Source: Fodinibacter sp963833495
GTDB lineage: Bacteria > Actinomycetota > Actinomycetes > Actinomycetales > Dermatophilaceae
DNA length: 64,000 bases
Assembly (NCBI GenBank): GCA_963833495.1
Contig: CAWHYJ010000022.1
Coordinates: 41,161 to 105,160 of the forward strand
Direction: 5' to 3'
The translations under genes were made by a program, and so were the position numbers. The notes under the pieces are model-generated. The model had not been told where the DNA came from, searched no databases, and was given only the letters and a program-made list of their open reading frames with translations. How positions within the stretch are numbered: position 1 is the stretch's first letter; every line of letters begins with the position of its first letter. Below, piece by piece: positions 53,268 through 62,623 of the stretch.

Positions 53268-53316
53268 CTTCGGACGGTAAGCCCACCGGCGGCCCCGGGT
53301 CGATAGCGCGTGCCGA

Positions 53317-53350
53317 CGGTCGGCATGGTCAGAACTGACCATGCCGACCG
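53317..53350. promoter_or_regulatory. 34-nt perfect inverted repeat upstream of the LAL regulator
   Basis: Arms CGGTCGGCATGGTCAG and CTGACCATGCCGACCG, 16 perfect pairs around AA. It lies 50 bp upstream of the regulator start and about 60-95 bp upstream of the probable start of the haloperoxidase-like transcript, a standard place for an activator dimer. Confidence 0.7.
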
Positions 53351-53362
53351 GTGGCGACGACC

Positions 53363-53376
53363 GACCAGATCTGGTC
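53363..53376. promoter_or_regulatory. Second palindrome in the same gap
   Basis: GACCAGATCTGGTC, a perfect 14-bp palindrome sharing GACCA/TGGTC half-sites with the 34-nt repeat 12 bp away. It is 23 bp before TAGCGT (53400-53405), a -10 candidate for the haloperoxidase-like gene, so it would touch the -35 region. Confidence 0.6.
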
Positions 53377-53445
53377 ATGTGCTCGCCGACCCGGCTCCCT
53401 AGCGTCGACGGCATCCGCAAAACCACCTCACGAGGAGCTCCGAAA

Positions 53446-54834
53446 ATGACCTCACGTGCCGGCCGCCGTCGGGCGGCCCTGCTCTCCATCCCGGCACTCG
53501 CTCTGGCCGCGACCCTCGTCCCGGCCCAGACCGCCACCGCCACCGCCACCGCCACCGCCACCGCCACGACCATGACCCCCAACGCTGTCCAGCGATGGAA
53601 CGACATCGCGGGTCGCGCCGGGCTCGCCTCCTGCCTCAGCCCGGGCAACGACCCGCTCCACGAGTCGCGGATGTACGCGCTTGCCGCCCTCGCGGCACAC
53701 GACGCCCTCAACGCCGTCCACCGCCGGTACGCCTCGTACGCCTCCCGCCCTTCTGGTGGCCGGCTAGCCGACCCGGATGCCGCGGTCGCGGCGGCCTCAC
53801 GCACCGCACTGGCCGCGGCGCTCGCCGACCTGCCGCCTGAGTTCGCCGGATGCCGTGCCGCAGCGGTGGCGCTGGTGGACGACGCCTACGCTGCCGAGCT
53901 GGCGGCCGTGCCCGACGGGGCCGCCGAGGACGCCGGCGTGGCGGTGGGCACTGCGGCCGCCGCGGCCGTGCTCGCCACCCGGGTGGACGACGGGTCGCAC
54001 ACGCCCATCATCGTCGACGCCAGCGGCTACCAGCAGGGCACCGAGCCGGGCCAGTGGCGGTTCACCCCTGACCGTCCGTTCGCGTTCGCGCCCGGTTGGG
54101 GCGCGGTTCGCACCTTCGCCCTGCGCGGGAGCCAGGGTCGCCACGTCGACCCGCCGTACCCGCTGGGCAGCCGCGCGTATGCCCGTGACCTGGCGACGGT
54201 CAAGCGCCTGGGCGGTGACGGCATCACGACGCCGTCGGCACGCACACCCGACCAGACCCAGGTCGCCCGGTTCTGGGTGGAGAGCAGCCCACTGCAGTGG
54301 AACCGGATCGCCCGCTCGGTCGCCATCGAGCGCCACCTCGACCCCTGGCAGTCGGCCCGGCTGTTCTCGCTGCTCGACATGGCCCTCGCCGACGGCTACA
54401 TCGTGTCCTTCGACGTGAAGTTCACGAACCCGTTCTGGCGCCCGGTGACCGCCATCCGGGAGGCCGACACGGACGGCAACGTCAGGACGACGGCCGACCC
54501 GGCCTGGACCCCGCTCGACACCACGCCGCCCATCCCCGACCACGACTCCGCGCACGCGGTGCAGGGCGGTGCGGCCGCGGCCGTGCTCACCCGGGTGCTC
54601 GGCACCGACGGGGTGGCGTTCGAGACGTGCAGCCTGACCCTGCCAGAAGGCCAGCAGTGCGACGACAGCACGCCGGTCCTGCGCGCCTACCGCAGTTTCT
54701 CGCAGGCTGCTCGGGAGAACGCCGACTCCAGGGTGCTGGTCGGCTTCCACTTCCCGCACGCGTCACGCACCGGGCTGGCGCACGGCTACCAGGTCGGCAC
54801 GATCGTGGCGGACGACCTGCCCGCGGTTCGGTGA
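53446..54834 (+). CDS. Secreted vanadium-dependent haloperoxidase-like (PAP2 fold) protein
   Basis: 462 residues from ATG 53446, with GAGGAGCTCCGAAA upstream. Signal peptide to about residue 28, followed by a Thr-Ala dipeptide run, then a helical domain (MYALAALAAHDALNAVHRRY). The PAP2 signature is in the C-terminal third: FDVKFTNPFWRPVTAIREAD, PDHDSAHAVQGGAAAAV (H366-x-S-x-H370) and FHFPHASRTGLAHGYQVG (H435, H438), so phosphate/vanadate ligands are plausible. The usual Ser-Gly-His is Ser-Ala-His here. Whether it halogenates or is a phosphatase cannot be told. Its divergent neighbour is a LAL regulator. Confidence 0.85.
   Translation: MTSRAGRRRAALLSIPALALAATLVPAQTATATATATATATTMTPNAVQRWNDIAGRAGLASCLSPGNDPLHESRMYALAALAAHDALNAVHRRYASYASRPSGGRLADPDAAVAAASRTALAAALADLPPEFAGCRAAAVALVDDAYAAELAAVPDGAAEDAGVAVGTAAAAAVLATRVDDGSHTPIIVDASGYQQGTEPGQWRFTPDRPFAFAPGWGAVRTFALRGSQGRHVDPPYPLGSRAYARDLATVKRLGGDGITTPSARTPDQTQVARFWVESSPLQWNRIARSVAIERHLDPWQSARLFSLLDMALADGYIVSFDVKFTNPFWRPVTAIREADTDGNVRTTADPAWTPLDTTPPIPDHDSAHAVQGGAAAAVLTRVLGTDGVAFETCSLTLPEGQQCDDSTPVLRAYRSFSQAARENADSRVLVGFHFPHASRTGLAHGYQVGTIVADDLPAVR
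53529..53564 (+). repeat. ACCGCC hexamer repeat in the signal-peptide region
   Basis: About six tandem copies of ACCGCC/GCCACC encode a Thr-Ala run immediately after the predicted signal-peptide cleavage site of the haloperoxidase-like protein. Confidence 0.75.
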
Positions 54835-54922
54835 GCCCGCCCCCGCCGTCGCGACCCTCGGGCCGCGGCGGCGGAGCCGTGCCGGGGTTCAGCAGCGGCG
54901 GCGGGCTCATGCCACCGCTGGG

Positions 54923-55702
54923 TCAGGCACCCTCGAACGGTGCCGGGCCCTTGCCCTTCTCGACGAAGTGCCGCATGCCGGTGGCCCGGTCCCGGGTGGC
55001 GAACAGGCCGGCGAAGAGGGTCCGCTCGACCTCCAGGCCCGACTCGAGGTCGAGCTCGAGGCCGCGGTCGATGGCCTCCTTGGCCGCCCGCAGGGCGTAG
55101 GCCGGCCCGCCGACGTAGCGGGACACCATCGAGCGGGCGGTGGCGTAGACGTCGGCGGCGGGGACCACGGCATCCACGAGCCCGATATCGAGCGCCTCGG
55201 CGGCCGGGACGAAACGGCCGGAGAACACCAGGTCCTTGGCCTTCGCGGGCCCGACGAGCCGGGCCAGCCGCTGGGTGCCACCGGCGCCGGGGATGATGCC
55301 GAGTGAGATCTCGGGCTGGCCGAGCCGCGCGTCGTCGGCCGCGACGCGGAAGTCGCAGGCCAGGGCGACCTCGCACCCGCCGCCGAGGGCGTAGCCGGTG
55401 ATGGCGGCCACGGTGGGCTTGGGCAGGCGGGCCAGGGATCGGGTGAAGTCCTGGAGCAGCGCGGAGTGGTCGACCATGTCGGTGTAGGACATGGTCTCCA
55501 TCTCCTTGATGTCGGCCCCGGCGGCGAAGACCTTCTCGCCGCCCCAGACGATGACGGCCGACACGTCACGGCGCTCGGCGGCCTCGCGGCACGCGGCGAT
55601 CAGGCCGTGCTGGATCTCGCCGTTGAGGGCGTTCATCGGGGGCCGGTCGAGGCGGATCGTGCCGATGCCGTCCTCGACCTCGAGGCGGACGAGGTCGGTC
55701 AT
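54923..55702 (-). CDS. Enoyl-CoA hydratase/isomerase
   Basis: 259 residues. Crotonase fold: VIVWGGEKVFAAGADIKEME (first oxyanion segment), ITGYALGGGCEVALACDFRV (second), and LGQPEISLGIIPGAGGTQRL with both catalytic Glu positions (compare rat mitochondrial hydratase), so it is probably a true beta-oxidation hydratase. Its ATG overlaps the stop of the YbjN-type gene (ATGA). A G+C-rich inverted repeat near 54844-54877 separates it from the convergent haloperoxidase-like gene. Confidence 0.94.
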   Translation of the reverse strand: MTDLVRLEVEDGIGTIRLDRPPMNALNGEIQHGLIAACREAAERRDVSAVIVWGGEKVFAAGADIKEMETMSYTDMVDHSALLQDFTRSLARLPKPTVAAITGYALGGGCEVALACDFRVAADDARLGQPEISLGIIPGAGGTQRLARLVGPAKAKDLVFSGRFVPAAEALDIGLVDAVVPAADVYATARSMVSRYVGGPAYALRAAKEAIDRGLELDLESGLEVERTLFAGLFATRDRATGMRHFVEKGKGPAPFEGA

Positions 55703-56175
55703 GACGGGTCTCCTGCCGGCGCGTCGCCCTCGGCGGTGGGGTCGAGCCCGAGCACCCGCTGGTGCCAGATGTGCACGCCGGACAGGATCACCTGGATCGA
55801 CACCTGGACCAGGGTGCTGACGTCGGCTCCCGGCGTGACGAGGTGCTCGCTGATGACGACGAGGGTCGAGCCGGCCACCCCGGTCTTGACCATGTTCATG
55901 TTGAGGTTGAGCTCGTTGCACGTCTCGTGCAGGTGCAGCCGGTCGCCGAGGAGGTCGTCCTGGATCTGCCACTGGCCGAAGACCCGCATGATCTCGACCT
56001 CGCCCTCGGTGCACCGCACGAAGAGCTGCTGCTCGTTGACGGTGAACGCGACGTCGCCGTCGGTGTCGAGGTTCGGCTGCAGGCCGAGGTCGACGAGCAC
56101 GTCGAGGACCCGGCCGCGCAGCGGGTGCTCGTGCGGGGGCGGGGGGAAGTTGGGCAGCGACGTGGGATCGGTCAT
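55699..56175 (-). CDS. YbjN domain-containing protein
   Basis: 158 residues. VLDVLVDLGLQPNLDTDGDV, AFTVNEQQLFVRCTEGEVEI, LHETCNELNLNMNMVKTGVA are the YbjN pattern, a tetramer-type alpha/beta fold related to type III secretion chaperones. In actinobacteria these small cytoplasmic proteins have no settled role. TAGGTT ends 6 nt before the ATG (leaderless), back-to-back with the glgX promoter in a 34-bp gap; echA follows with ATGA overlap. Confidence 0.88.
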   Translation of the reverse strand: MTDPTSLPNFPPPPHEHPLRGRVLDVLVDLGLQPNLDTDGDVAFTVNEQQLFVRCTEGEVEIMRVFGQWQIQDDLLGDRLHLHETCNELNLNMNMVKTGVAGSTLVVISEHLVTPGADVSTLVQVSIQVILSGVHIWHQRVLGLDPTAEGDAPAGDPS

Positions 56176-56181
56176 GGGTCC

Positions 56182-56202
56182 AACCTAACCACTCACTAGG
56201 CT
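56182..56202. promoter_or_regulatory. Back-to-back leaderless promoters of ybjN-like gene and glgX
   Basis: TAGGTT on the minus strand (56187-56182) stands 6 nt before one ATG, TAGGCT on the plus strand (56197-56202) 7 nt before the other. Only 34 bp separate the two start codons, so the -35 region of each promoter lies within the other gene. Confidence 0.6.
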
Positions 56203-56209
56203 CGCCTCC

Positions 56210-58369
<2,160 letters not shown>

Positions 58370-58424
58370 GCGCTCTGGTGTCGGCACGGTGCGCGGGGTG
58401 CGACGAACGACGAGGCCGCAGACC

Positions 58425-58430
58425 TAGACT
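58425..58430 (+). promoter_or_regulatory. -10 box for the leader ORF of the PhyH gene
   Basis: TAGACT, 7 nt, ATG 58438; identical in layout to the gatC promoter. This places the transcript start on the leader ORF's own start codon. Confidence 0.55.
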
Positions 58431-58437
58431 GGCCGGC

Positions 58438-58524
58438 ATGGAGGCGGCAGCTGCCACCCGGGCAGCCCGCAGCGGGATGGTGCCCCCGCGTCCGTCGGCA
58501 CCAGTTGGGAGCTCCACCGCATGA
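58438..58524 (+). CDS. 28-codon leader ORF coupled to the PhyH gene
   Basis: ATG 58438 opens a reading frame of 28 residues (MEAAAATRAARSGMVPPRPS and 8 more) whose TGA overlaps the ATG of the dioxygenase gene (ATGA at 58521). It begins right after a leaderless-type -10. The peptide is not conserved in any way I can judge; it may serve to bring ribosomes to the downstream start, which also has its own GGGAG site 8 nt upstream. Confidence 0.5.
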   Translation: MEAAAATRAARSGMVPPRPSAPVGSSTA

Positions 58525-59411
58525 CCGCCACCGTGCCCGCGCCCACCGGCTTCGAGCCGCTCGACCCGGCCATCCGCGAGCAGTACGACCGCGACGGCTT
58601 CGTCGTGATCCCGAACGCCCTGCCGGAGGAGGACCGCGCCTACTTCGAGGACGCCGTCGACCGGATCTACGCCGAGGAGGAGGCCGCCGGGGAGCTGCGA
58701 CCCGACCGCTCGATCCACGTCATGGGCTGGATGCACCGCGACCCGCGCTTCGTCGAGCTGCTGACCTGGCCGCGGACGTTCCCGTACATCTGGGGGACGA
58801 TGGGCTGGAACATCTACACGCACCACAACCACATCGACGTGAACCCCCCGAAGGACGAGCCGCCCTTCTGGAACTGGCACCAGGACGGCTACCGGCAGAA
58901 CTCCGACATCGACATGGACGTGCGTCCGATGTTCATGACGAAGATCAGCTACGCGCTCACCGACCTCTCCGAGCCGGGCTACGGCAACACCAAGGTCATC
59001 CCCGGCAGCCACAAGAGCAACACGCTGGCCGGCCGCCCCGAGAAGGCCGGCGACCCGATCATCGAGCCCGAGGGCGCCGTCGAGGTGCTGCTCAACCCCG
59101 GCGACGCGTTCATCTTCGACCGCCGGCTGTGGCACTCGCGCTCGATGAACACCAGCGAGCGCATCCGCAAGCTGATGTTCATCGGCTACACCTACCGCTG
59201 GATCCGCCCGCTCGACGAGGCCGTCGCCGACCAGGGCTCCGACTGGTTCAAGGGCCTGACCCCCCTGCAGCAGCAGCTGCTCGGATACGGCCCCGACCAC
59301 GCGTCGTTCTGGGGCATCAAGCAGAGCGGCTGGATCGACGACGAGATCCCGCTGCGCGCCGAGCTCAAGGAGCGCGGCCTGCTCGACCGCGAGGTCCCCT
59401 TCCTGCGTTGA
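58521..59411 (+). CDS. Phytanoyl-CoA dioxygenase (PhyH) family oxygenase
   Basis: 296 residues. Fe(II)/2-oxoglutarate oxygenase fold: H120-x-D122 in FWNWHQDGYRQ and the distal H205 in FDRRLWHSRSMN form the iron triad; R in the following SERIRK stretch can hold the cosubstrate carboxylate. LTDLSEPGYGNTKVIPGSHK is the family-typical loop. Bacterial PhyH enzymes hydroxylate amino acids, ectoine, fatty acyl-CoAs or natural products; nothing nearby fixes the substrate. Preceded by an overlapping leader ORF and followed by a very stable hairpin. Confidence 0.9.
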   Translation: MTATVPAPTGFEPLDPAIREQYDRDGFVVIPNALPEEDRAYFEDAVDRIYAEEEAAGELRPDRSIHVMGWMHRDPRFVELLTWPRTFPYIWGTMGWNIYTHHNHIDVNPPKDEPPFWNWHQDGYRQNSDIDMDVRPMFMTKISYALTDLSEPGYGNTKVIPGSHKSNTLAGRPEKAGDPIIEPEGAVEVLLNPGDAFIFDRRLWHSRSMNTSERIRKLMFIGYTYRWIRPLDEAVADQGSDWFKGLTPLQQQLLGYGPDHASFWGIKQSGWIDDEIPLRAELKERGLLDREVPFLR

Positions 59412-59420
59412 CGCGCCCGT

Positions 59421-59477
59421 CGACAGTAGAGAACACGCCGCCTCCGGTTCGCCGGGGCGGCGTGTTCTCTACTGTCG
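59421..59477. terminator. Very stable UUCG-capped two-way terminator hairpin
   Basis: Arms 59421-59442 and 59456-59477 pair over 22 bases without mismatch; the 13-nt interior contains CCGG-TTCG-CCGG, a stem capped by the extra-stable UUCG tetraloop. It lies between the converging PhyH and GH2 genes and covers the GH2 stop codon (TAG at 59471-59469). Confidence 0.75.
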
Positions 59478-61952
59478 TCCGGTCGGGGGCGGCCCGACCA
59501 GCTGGTTCGCGCTGCGCAGCACCCCGGGGTCCGAGAACCGCTCGACGGGGATGCCGTGCGCACCCCGCACGCAGAAGGTGGCCGACTCACCGGGCAGCAG
59601 GGTGACCAGCCCCCGGTCGACCGTGGCGCCGGGGTGCAGCTTGTCGACGAGCAACGTGACGTCGCGCAGCAGCACCTGGGCGGTGACGGTCACCTCGGTG
59701 ATGCCCTCCCCCGCCATGCCTCCACGTTCGGCGACCTCGACCCGGGCGGCGGGCGGCGGCAGCTCGCTGTGCCGGGGCTCGGCGGGGAACCACAGCCCCC
59801 GCGTGCCCAGCGCCTCGGCGACGAGCAGCTCACCCGCGCGGTCCTCGAACGCACCCACGGATGCCGGCACCTCCACCGAGCGCGAAGACCGGGCGGCGAC
59901 CGTCACCGGCACCCGGGCCGTGGCGAGCACCGTGCCGTCGAACCGGCGGCGGGTCAGCACGACCTCGCCCTCCGATTGGTCGTCGGTGTCGTTGCCGAGC
60001 GACACCCGCAGGCCGTCGCCGTCCGGCTGCAGCGTCACGACCCGGGGGGCGAAGGCGTCGCGCAGGGCGAACCAGAGCGGCTTCTCGTGGCCGTCGCCGT
60101 CGACGGCCGCCCACGAGGTGACCGGCCAGCAGTCGTTCAGCTGCCACACCACGGCGCCCGACGTGTGCGGCGCCAGGGAGCGGAACCAGCCCAGCGCGCA
60201 CGAGACGGCGTTGGCCTGGTTCAGCTGCATGGCCCAGTGCCAGGTCTCCATGTCATCAGGCACCCGGTAGTGCGGCAGCAGGCCCGAGCTGAGCTTGACG
60301 TTCCCGTCGAGCGCCTTCTGGTGCACGATCATCCCCGGCGACTCGGGGGTCAGCGGGTCGTCGCTGACGGCGCGGGTCAGGGTCGACCAGGCCGGTGGCC
60401 CCTGCCACCCGAACTCGGCCACGAACCGTGGGCGCACCTCGCGGTAGGTCGCCCAGTCCCGGGTGTTCCACTGCTCCCACAGGTGCATCGCGCCGTGCGA
60501 CTCGTCGTTCGGGTGCTGGCCGTGCGGGCTGAACGGGCTGCCGGGCACGTACGGCACGTGCGGTGCGAGCTCGTCGACGATGCCGGGCAGCAGCTCGTAG
60601 TAGTAGAGGGCCCCCCAGGTGCGGCCGTCGAGCCGCTCCTTCCACCCCCAGTCCTCGTGGCCCCAGAGGTTCTCGTTGTTGCCGCAGAGCAGGGCCAGCG
60701 AGGCGTGGTGGGCGAGCCGCGCGACCTGCTGCCGTGCCTCGGCCTCGACCTCGCTGCGCAGCGGCTCCTCCTCGGGGTAGGCCGCGCAGGCGAAGAGGAA
60801 GTCCTGCCAGGTGAGCAGGCCGAGCTCGTCGCACACGTCGTAGAAGTCGTCGGGCTCGTAGATGCCGCCGCCCCAGACCCGCACCAGGTTGACGTTGGCC
60901 GCCTTCGCCTGGGCCAGCCGGGTGGCGTACCGGGCCCGGTCGACGCGGGTCGGGAACGCGTCGTCGGGGATCCAGTTGACGCCCTTGACCAGGATCGGGC
61001 GGTCGTTGACGACCAGCTGGAAGGGGGTGCCCACGGCATCCGGCTCGGTGTCCCAGCGCAGCGTGCGGAACCCGACCCGGCGGGTCGCCGTGTCGAGCAC
61101 CTCGTCACCGGCGGTGAGCTCGAGCCGCACGCCGTAGAGCGGCTGGGCGCCGTGGCCGGCCGGCCACCAGCGCTCGACGGCGCCGAGCTCGACCTCGAGG
61201 GTCACCTCGTCGTGGCCGGCGGGCAGCACCGCGGATGCCGTGGTGCCGGCGACGTCGAGGGTGGCCGTGAGGTCTGTGGTCTCGGTGCCAAGGGCGCGGG
61301 CCACCCGCACCGTCGCGCGCACCCGGCCGCCCGTGCCGTCGGGCTCGGCGAGCACGCGCACCTCGTCGAGGCGGGCCGTGCTCCACGACACCAGGTGCGC
61401 CGGGCGCCAGATGCCGCTGGTGCAGGTGGCGATGCCCCAGTCCCACCCGAAGCTGCAGGCCGACTTGCGGATCGCCTCGTACGGCATCGGGTAGGGCCGC
61501 GGCCGGGCCCCGAGGGCGACGCTCTGCGCGTTCGCGTGGCGCACCGGGCTCCGGAAGGCGACAGCGAGGTGGTGCTCGCCAGCCCCCAGCCGGTCGGTGA
61601 CGTCGACGCGGTACCCGCGGTGCTGGTTGGCCACCTCGGCCACCACCTCGCCGTCGAGCAGCACCGTCGCCACCGTGTCGAGCCCGTCGAAGACCAGCTC
61701 GTGGCGCTGTGCCCCAGCGAGGTCGTCCGCGGTGAGCACCAGCGCGCACTCGTAGGTCCAGTCGACGAGCCCGATCCACGCGAGCAGCGCCTCGTTGTCG
61801 TCGAGGTAGGGGTCGGGGATCAGGCCCGCCCGCAGCAGGTCGAGGTGCACGACCCCGGGCACCTCTGCCGGCACGACGGCATCCCGCAGGGCCTCGGGCA
61901 CCGGGCCGGCCGCGGCGCGCACCGTCCACCCGGTGCCGATCGGGCGGATCAC
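59469..61952 (-). CDS. GH2 beta-mannosidase
   Basis: 827 residues from GTG 61952, overlapping the upstream stop by GTGA. Family-typical order: sugar-binding jelly roll (LVFDGLDTVATVLLDGEVVA, SACSFGWDWG), immunoglobulin-like domains, TIM barrel (NLVRVWGGGIYEPDDFYDVC) with the acid/base E427 in LLCGNNENLWG and nucleophile E513 in RFVAEFGWQG. The SFGWDWG and GNNENLWG motifs mark beta-mannosidase rather than galactosidase. No signal peptide, so it acts on imported manno-oligosaccharides. Confidence 0.94.
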   Translation of the reverse strand: MIRPIGTGWTVRAAAGPVPEALRDAVVPAEVPGVVHLDLLRAGLIPDPYLDDNEALLAWIGLVDWTYECALVLTADDLAGAQRHELVFDGLDTVATVLLDGEVVAEVANQHRGYRVDVTDRLGAGEHHLAVAFRSPVRHANAQSVALGARPRPYPMPYEAIRKSACSFGWDWGIATCTSGIWRPAHLVSWSTARLDEVRVLAEPDGTGGRVRATVRVARALGTETTDLTATLDVAGTTASAVLPAGHDEVTLEVELGAVERWWPAGHGAQPLYGVRLELTAGDEVLDTATRRVGFRTLRWDTEPDAVGTPFQLVVNDRPILVKGVNWIPDDAFPTRVDRARYATRLAQAKAANVNLVRVWGGGIYEPDDFYDVCDELGLLTWQDFLFACAAYPEEEPLRSEVEAEARQQVARLAHHASLALLCGNNENLWGHEDWGWKERLDGRTWGALYYYELLPGIVDELAPHVPYVPGSPFSPHGQHPNDESHGAMHLWEQWNTRDWATYREVRPRFVAEFGWQGPPAWSTLTRAVSDDPLTPESPGMIVHQKALDGNVKLSSGLLPHYRVPDDMETWHWAMQLNQANAVSCALGWFRSLAPHTSGAVVWQLNDCWPVTSWAAVDGDGHEKPLWFALRDAFAPRVVTLQPDGDGLRVSLGNDTDDQSEGEVVLTRRRFDGTVLATARVPVTVAARSSRSVEVPASVGAFEDRAGELLVAEALGTRGLWFPAEPRHSELPPPAARVEVAERGGMAGEGITEVTVTAQVLLRDVTLLVDKLHPGATVDRGLVTLLPGESATFCVRGAHGIPVERFSDPGVLRSANQLVGPPPTGRQ

Positions 61953-62497
61953 TCCGGGGCGACCACGGTCTGGGCCGGCGCCAGCCAGCCGGCCCGGTTG
62001 ACCCGGTGCAGCAGCACGACGGTGATGATGCCCACGACCACGAGCGCGAGCAGTCCGAGCACGTACAGGATCACCAGGGGCGTGGCCAGCAGCACCAGGC
62101 CCACGAGCTGCACGGCTCCCGCGACGGGCGCCGCGACCCGGATGCCGCTCGCCCACCGCCGCTGGTCGCTGTCGCCCACGACAGGGTCGAGGTCGCGGAT
62201 GGCCGTGGCCAGCTGGTGCAGCACGACGACGTTGACCAGGATGCCGGCGAACGCAGCGCCGTACTCGATGCTGGCCACGCTGTTGGTGAACGGCGTCCCG
62301 GTGATGACCGAGACCGGGATGCCGACCAGCGCGGCCGCCCGCGCCCGGGCGAAGCCGGCGTGCAGGGCCGGGCCGCCGGCCAGGCCGATGAACAGCCAGG
62401 CGTAGCCCACCAGGTCGGGCAGCACGTCCCAGCCGAAGAGCGGGAGGTCGAGCACGACGACGAGGAGGCCCCAGGCGGCCCAGCTGAAACGCGGCAT
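61949..62497 (-). CDS. Integral membrane protein of unknown function
   Basis: 182 residues from ATG 62497, TAGGGT ending 7 nt upstream (leaderless). About five membrane helices: SWAAWGLLVVVLDLPLFGWD, LVGYAWLFIGLAGGPALHAG, ALVGIPVSVITG, SIEYGAAFAGILVNVVVLHQ and LVLLATPLVILYVLGLLALV. Overlaps the beta-mannosidase start, so the two are co-translated; the pattern of two short hydrophobic units around a charged loop recurs in actinobacterial proteins without function. Confidence 0.78.
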   Translation of the reverse strand: MPRFSWAAWGLLVVVLDLPLFGWDVLPDLVGYAWLFIGLAGGPALHAGFARARAAALVGIPVSVITGTPFTNSVASIEYGAAFAGILVNVVVLHQLATAIRDLDPVVGDSDQRRWASGIRVAAPVAGAVQLVGLVLLATPLVILYVLGLLALVVVGIITVVLLHRVNRAGWLAPAQTVVAPE

Positions 62498-62623
62498 GGC
62501 GCACACCCTAGGCGGGCCCGGCCACCGGCGGGTCGACCTTCCGCCCGCCGGTGCCATCGGGTAGACAGGCGGCAGCCGCGGTGCGCCCACCGCCCGCCCA
62601 CCGCCAGCCCTGCAGGAGGCCGC

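Noticed and set aside
50352..53804. LAL regulator extended upstream to 53804
   Set aside because: The extra 179 codons overlap the haloperoxidase-like gene antisense, have no regulator homology and would cross both palindromes; a -10 box supports ATG 53267.
58521..59411. PhyH-family gene as the aldehyde-deformylating oxygenase partner of the AAR-like enzyme
   Set aside because: It is a 2-oxoglutarate oxygenase (HxD...H) rather than a ferritin-like di-iron ADO, and it lies 15 kb away.
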